Source of the DNA: Candidatus Brocadiia bacterium
Lineage (GTDB): Bacteria; Planctomycetota; MHYJ01; JACQXL01; JACQZI01
Assembly: GCA_020051675.1 (NCBI GenBank)
Contig: JAGVQN010000085.1
Coordinates: forward strand, 72,170-111,827
Direction: 5' to 3'
DNA: 39,658 nucleotides
This document shows, one piece after another, positions 35,690-39,658 of the stretch. Under the pieces are notes generated by a model. That model was not told where the DNA came from and did not search any database. It saw only the letters and a list, made by a program, of their open reading frames with translations. Within the stretch, counting starts at the first letter, position 1; every line of letters begins with the position of its first letter. The position numbers and the translations under genes were made by a program.

Positions 35690-35776
35690 TGAGATTGCTT
35701 CAGTCTCCCGCCAAGGCGGGATTCTTCGCAATGACCGTCATTGCGAGTCCCGACGTAACGTCGGGGCGTGGCAATC
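35690..35776. repeat. REP/BIME-like inverted repeat (gagattgctt...cgcaatgac / gtcattgcgag...gcgtggcaatct) with a small palindrome in each arm
   Basis: GCAATGACCGTCATTGC centre; arms contain TCCCGCCAAGGCGGGA (35706-35721) and TCCCGACGTAACGTCGGGG (35748-35766). Confidence 0.85.
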
Positions 35777-35856
35777 TTGTTTTATTACAGAATCTAAGGT
35801 CAGTTTATAATATTATTCGGGAATTGGCAAATAATTAATATAAGGTTATTTTTGCC

Positions 35857-37209
35857 TTATAATTTGATTTGTTTCCATCTGCCTTTAAGATAAAGCATCC
35901 GGAACGCAATGGAGCGAACCAGCCAGTCAAGCGGCATGGCTAACCAGATACCCACCAAACCCATTTCCAGGGTAACCGCAAGCAGATAAGATGCCGGCAG
36001 GCGGACCAGCCAGACCCCGATAAAAGCGACATAAGCGGTGCTTTTGGTATCGCCCGCCCCGCGCAAAGTTCCCTGATGAATCATCGCCACCGCGATAAAC
36101 GGCTCCTCGATTGCGCCGACCATCAGGCAGACCGCGGCAAGCTTAACCACCTCGTAAGATTTATCGGCGTCGACAAATATCCGCACGAGATATTCGGGGA
36201 AAATAAAGAATATGACGGCGAAAGAGCTCATTATTAAAAGAGCGATTTTCAGCGATTCGCGGTAAGCCGATTCGGCTAAATCAATTCTCTTGGCGCCTAA
36301 ATATTGGCCGACCAGCGCGCCGCAGGCAATGGAAAATCCCATCCCCGGCATGAACGAAAGGCTTTCTATGGAAAGGACTATCATGTGGCTGGCAATGGCG
36401 ACTTCCCCGAAACCCGTCACCATAGAATAGACGATGAGCATCCCGAACTGTAAAATCGCCGGCTCCAGCGCCGCCGGGAAACTGACGTTGAATAATGTCT
36501 TAAAATTCCGCCATTGGACTTTAAATAAGGAAGGAATATTTAAAGAAATAACGCCCCGCCTTGAAAATATAAGGATAAGAAACATCACGCCTTCAATGAC
36601 ATCAGCTAAAGCGGTGGATAATGCCGCACCTTCTATGCCCATCTTGGGAAAACCGAAATTCCCGTAAATCAGGCAATAATTTCCCGCGATATTAAACAGG
36701 TTGGCGTAAAGAGAAATTAACATCGGGCTCCTGGTATCGCCGCAGGCGCGCAATATACTGGCGCCGACCATGAATATATATGTAAAACCGAAAGCCGAGA
36801 TGACTATTTTAAAGTAGCTGACCGCTTCAATCCACAACTCCGGCTGTTTATCCTTATCGACATACAGGCTGATTAACTGCGGGGCCAAAAGCGCGCCGAA
36901 ACAGGAGATAATCAAGCCGATTAAAATACCGCTCCATATCGAAGTGGCCGCCTGCTGGCGTGTTTTGGTCATGTCCTTGTCTGTTGAACCGGCTTCCCCG
37001 AACGCGCGGGCAACCGTGGCAAGCGTCCCCACAGCGAGCGCCATCAAAATCAACCGGACCGCCATCAGAAGCGGCCTGTTTACCCCCATTGCCGCTAATG
37101 AAGTTTGGTCATACCGGCCCAGCATAAAGGTATCCACATACATCATCAGGGTCATCAAGAGGTTCTGGATGACCACCGGCCAGGCAAGCTGAAAAACTGT
37201 TTTACGCAT
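35857..37209 (-). CDS. MATE family efflux transporter
   Basis: 12-TM pattern; QNLLMTLMMYVDTFMLGRYDQTSLAAMGV; GALVGQYLGAKRIDLAE. Confidence 0.93.
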   Translation of the reverse strand: MRKTVFQLAWPVVIQNLLMTLMMYVDTFMLGRYDQTSLAAMGVNRPLLMAVRLILMALAVGTLATVARAFGEAGSTDKDMTKTRQQAATSIWSGILIGLIISCFGALLAPQLISLYVDKDKQPELWIEAVSYFKIVISAFGFTYIFMVGASILRACGDTRSPMLISLYANLFNIAGNYCLIYGNFGFPKMGIEGAALSTALADVIEGVMFLILIFSRRGVISLNIPSLFKVQWRNFKTLFNVSFPAALEPAILQFGMLIVYSMVTGFGEVAIASHMIVLSIESLSFMPGMGFSIACGALVGQYLGAKRIDLAESAYRESLKIALLIMSSFAVIFFIFPEYLVRIFVDADKSYEVVKLAAVCLMVGAIEEPFIAVAMIHQGTLRGAGDTKSTAYVAFIGVWLVRLPASYLLAVTLEMGLVGIWLAMPLDWLVRSIAFRMLYLKGRWKQIKL

Positions 37210-37246
37210 ATAGTAACTATTAACTAAAAGTTGTCATCCGTCTTTT

Positions 37247-37336
37247 TAACCCTCCCTTGATGGGAGGGGTTGGGGGAGGGTGGTAACGAACGCTTTTAAG
37301 ACACCCCCACCTTTCCTCCCCCATCAAGGGGGAGGG
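37247..37336. repeat. Inverted repeat CCCTCCCTTGATGGGAGGGGTTGGGGGAGGGTG ... CACCCCCACCTTTCCTCCCCCATCAAGGGGGAGGG
   Basis: Self-complementary arms read directly. Confidence 0.85.
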
Positions 37337-37384
37337 AATCGAGAGAATGGAAACTTTTGATTAATAACCGCTATATAAAATATC

Positions 37385-39346
37385 TTAATACACCCTGACC
37401 GGCATAACAACCAGCTGTTTTCCCTCAAGGGCAAGCCGGCGGTGCAGGCGGAAGGCTGTATCATTATGCAAAAACGAGGTCAGCATATTCTCATTTTTAA
37501 ATACCAGTTTATTGACAAAGAAAACCGTCTGCGGGTATTCGCCGTTTAATTTCGTGCATATATCAATCAGCGTTTCAATGGTATCAACCGAAACATCACA
37601 GCGGCTCTCGGCATAAAAACCGAAATCATTGGCCATTTTAACATATTTTTTCATCGCTTCTTCGGTGCTTTTACGGAGATTTTCCACCTCGCCGATTCCC
37701 TTAAAACGCCCGGTATCCAGCTCCCCGACGCTTACGAAAACATAACGCTTGAATATCTTCGGGAAGAGCTTTTCCACCGAGAAAAATGTATGGACTCCGA
37801 ATCCGTTAAAACTGCCGGCCAGAATCACCGCGGTCGGCTCGCCGACCGCCAGCTTTTCCGGAATAGCCGCCGGCTTTTCCGGCCTGGGCACGTTAACCAG
37901 GATATCATCCAGCCGCTTCAGGGCGCGCCTTGTGGCGGAATAATGCTTCTTCACAACAATCGCCAAAAAGACAAAGCCGGCGGTAATAACCAAGGTCAGC
38001 CAGCCGCCTTCAAAGAACTTAAAGCCTATCAGAATCACCAAAACAGTCAAAGTCAGCAGGAATCCAACTGAGCTGATTAAGAATTTATTCCGCCAAACGC
38101 CTTTTGCTTTGCGCACTTGCAGCCAGTGGCGGCACATCCCGAACTGGGAAAGCGTGAATGTAATAAACACGTTGATACTGTATAATACAATCAAAAAGCT
38201 GATTTGCCCTTTGGCAATCGCCATAACGCCGATAGCGCTCAATCCCATAAATATAATGCCGTTGGAAACAGTCAAGCGCTCGCTTAGATTTGTAAAACGG
38301 CGCGGAAGCCAGTAATCCAATGCCATATTCGCCATAACCTGCGGTCCGCCGATAAAGCCCGTTTGGGCGGCTACAAACAGCAAAGCCGCTTCTGAAAACA
38401 TGGTCAGAATAACCAGCCAGGTTCCAAAGGGGCTGTTCCACGCGGCGACAATGCTTTCAAAGAGGCTGGCATTGAGGGTTTTGCCCGGCTCTTTGACAAT
38501 ACCGAAAAGCCCGTAAAATATAAGAAGCCCGCCGGAAAGCAGCGCCAGGGAAACCGCCATATAAAGCATCGCGGTCTTTCCCGTATGCACCTTAGGCTCG
38601 CGTAATGTAGGCATGGCATTGCTGACTGCCTCGATTCCGGTAAACGTTCCCGCGCCGTGGCTGAATGATTTCAGGATAAGGAGGATTATTCCCCAAACGC
38701 CTATATTGCGGATTGCTTCGCCCGTCTGGATTCCGGTCTGGTCGATATAAGACGGAATAACCGATGACTTTTGTATTAACGCAACCAAAAGGAAAACCAG
38801 ATGCGTCGCTATAAATATCATGAATATCGGCACAAGAATGGTGATGGATTCTTTCACCCCGCGCAGGTTTAAAAGAATCAGTAATCCGACAATCAGGACA
38901 GCCGCAAGAAATTTATACGACTGGTATTCCATGGGGAGAAAGCTGAAAAACGCGTTTATGCCGCCTGTGACCGAAACGGCGACGGTCAGGATATAATCTA
39001 TGACGAGCGCGCTTCCGGCGACCAGTCCGGCCGAAGGATTAATAAGTTTCGTGGCGACAAGATAACCGCCGCCTCCGAACGGAAAAAGCTCGATAATCTG
39101 GCTGTAAGAAAGCGAAATTACGGCAATGGTTAAAATGGTGGCGACCGCCACATAAATATTAAGGAAACTGTTGGCGTTTAAAATAACATAAGCTTCCTCT
39201 GGGCCGTAGCAAGCGGAGGTAAGCCCGTCCGCGCCCAGGCCGACCCAGGCCAAAAGCGCGATAAGCGAAATACGGCGGAATATCGTCGGGTCTTTCGGGT
39301 CTTTTGCCTTACCTACTAAAAAATGCTTTATATCTCCCCATGTCAT
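37385..39346 (-). CDS. APC family permease with C-terminal cytoplasmic domain
   Basis: LLAWVGLGADGLTSACYGPEEAY, FPFGGGGYLVATKLINPSAGLVAGSALVIDYILTVAVSVTGG, GTFTGIEAVSNAMP. Confidence 0.88.
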   Translation of the reverse strand: MTWGDIKHFLVGKAKDPKDPTIFRRISLIALLAWVGLGADGLTSACYGPEEAYVILNANSFLNIYVAVATILTIAVISLSYSQIIELFPFGGGGYLVATKLINPSAGLVAGSALVIDYILTVAVSVTGGINAFFSFLPMEYQSYKFLAAVLIVGLLILLNLRGVKESITILVPIFMIFIATHLVFLLVALIQKSSVIPSYIDQTGIQTGEAIRNIGVWGIILLILKSFSHGAGTFTGIEAVSNAMPTLREPKVHTGKTAMLYMAVSLALLSGGLLIFYGLFGIVKEPGKTLNASLFESIVAAWNSPFGTWLVILTMFSEAALLFVAAQTGFIGGPQVMANMALDYWLPRRFTNLSERLTVSNGIIFMGLSAIGVMAIAKGQISFLIVLYSINVFITFTLSQFGMCRHWLQVRKAKGVWRNKFLISSVGFLLTLTVLVILIGFKFFEGGWLTLVITAGFVFLAIVVKKHYSATRRALKRLDDILVNVPRPEKPAAIPEKLAVGEPTAVILAGSFNGFGVHTFFSVEKLFPKIFKRYVFVSVGELDTGRFKGIGEVENLRKSTEEAMKKYVKMANDFGFYAESRCDVSVDTIETLIDICTKLNGEYPQTVFFVNKLVFKNENMLTSFLHNDTAFRLHRRLALEGKQLVVMPVRVY

Positions 39347-39374
39347 AGCGTTTCTCTATCCTCGCTACTTTCCT

Positions 39375-39457
39375 TCTTTGTGTCCTTTGCCCCGCTCCAC
39401 TTCGTTTCGGGGACACCCGATAATAGGGAGTCCCAGAATGGGGTGCCTTTGTGGTGA
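39375..39457 (+). repeat. Diverged copy of the CTTTGTGT-CCTTTGCCCCGCTCC...ATAGGGAGTCC...GCCTTTGTGGTGAAA repeat
   Basis: Same module order as 7015-7107; core at 39423-39433. Confidence 0.85.
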
Positions 39458-39658
39458 AAGTTAATCTAATAAGATACACCCAAAAAGGCTCTGGGTCAAT
39501 TAAAAGAATATTGGGTGTTTTGATGGGAAAAGAACGAACCATTGGTTAAATCCGCCCCTTTCTGTGTACTGCCTTTGACCATTTGGGACATTTGACCATG
39601 GAAATAGGTTGACCTTTTTACGACTTAATCAACCTGTTTTAGCGCTGCTTTCCTGCCA

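Noticed and set aside
37247-37336. Novel mobile element
   Set aside because: CCCTCCCTTGATGGGAGGG-type inverted repeats look like common environmental-genome intergenic repeats; kept only as a repeat feature
39309-39542. 77-aa minus-strand ORF
   Set aside because: Mostly repeat sequence upstream of the APC permease

Overview
The window is a bacterial chromosome segment of about 39.7 kb, mostly housekeeping genes. The style (FHA-Ser/Thr kinase, formylglycine-generating-enzyme family protein, TPR proteins) suggests an uncultured Planctomycetes-like or related lineage, but this taxonomic guess is weak. Recognisable genes on + : M50 protease C-terminus, trpS, scpA, ispD, two beta-barrel-like proteins, rsmE, radA, a trypsin-like peptidase, an ORFan, transketolase C-terminal half, S41 peptidase, YggS, four-helix-bundle (23S IVP-like) protein, FHA-STK, PNP, tldD, holB, RicT/PSP1, FGE-like, nadA, trpG/pabA and HtrA-like-TPR. 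On - : NupC-like transporter, glmU, dapF, metallophosphoesterase, ABC-2 permease, tRNA-Glu(UUC), tRNA-Lys(UUU), ribBA, glyQ, MATE and APC permease. The unusual content is in repeats and micro-ORFs. (1) A dispersed palindromic repeat family with core ATAGGGAGTCC has at least 6 copies, one inserted in frame in ispD and a perfect 72-bp inverted pair flanking rsmE. (2) A superfamily of ~15-21 bp hairpins of form TCCCG...CGGGA/G has covarying stems. Members sit in ispD, in a tRNA-Lys-like remnant in place of the anticodon arm, inside other repeats, and once between 9-bp direct repeats. (3) A related 21-bp palindromic insert lies in frame in transketolase. (4) A 537-bp mini-element carries a four-helix-bundle gene, has 15-bp perfect terminal inverted repeats built from ~10-bp-phased GTTAC iterons, and is flanked by ATAGAA direct repeats. 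(5) Four tandem micro-ORFs each place Tyr-Gly-[Gly/Glu] exactly at codons 22-24, upstream of an ORFan. (6) A 12-unit, 22-bp tandem repeat is followed by a G-quadruplex motif and a hairpin. All comparisons were done by eye; no searches were run.
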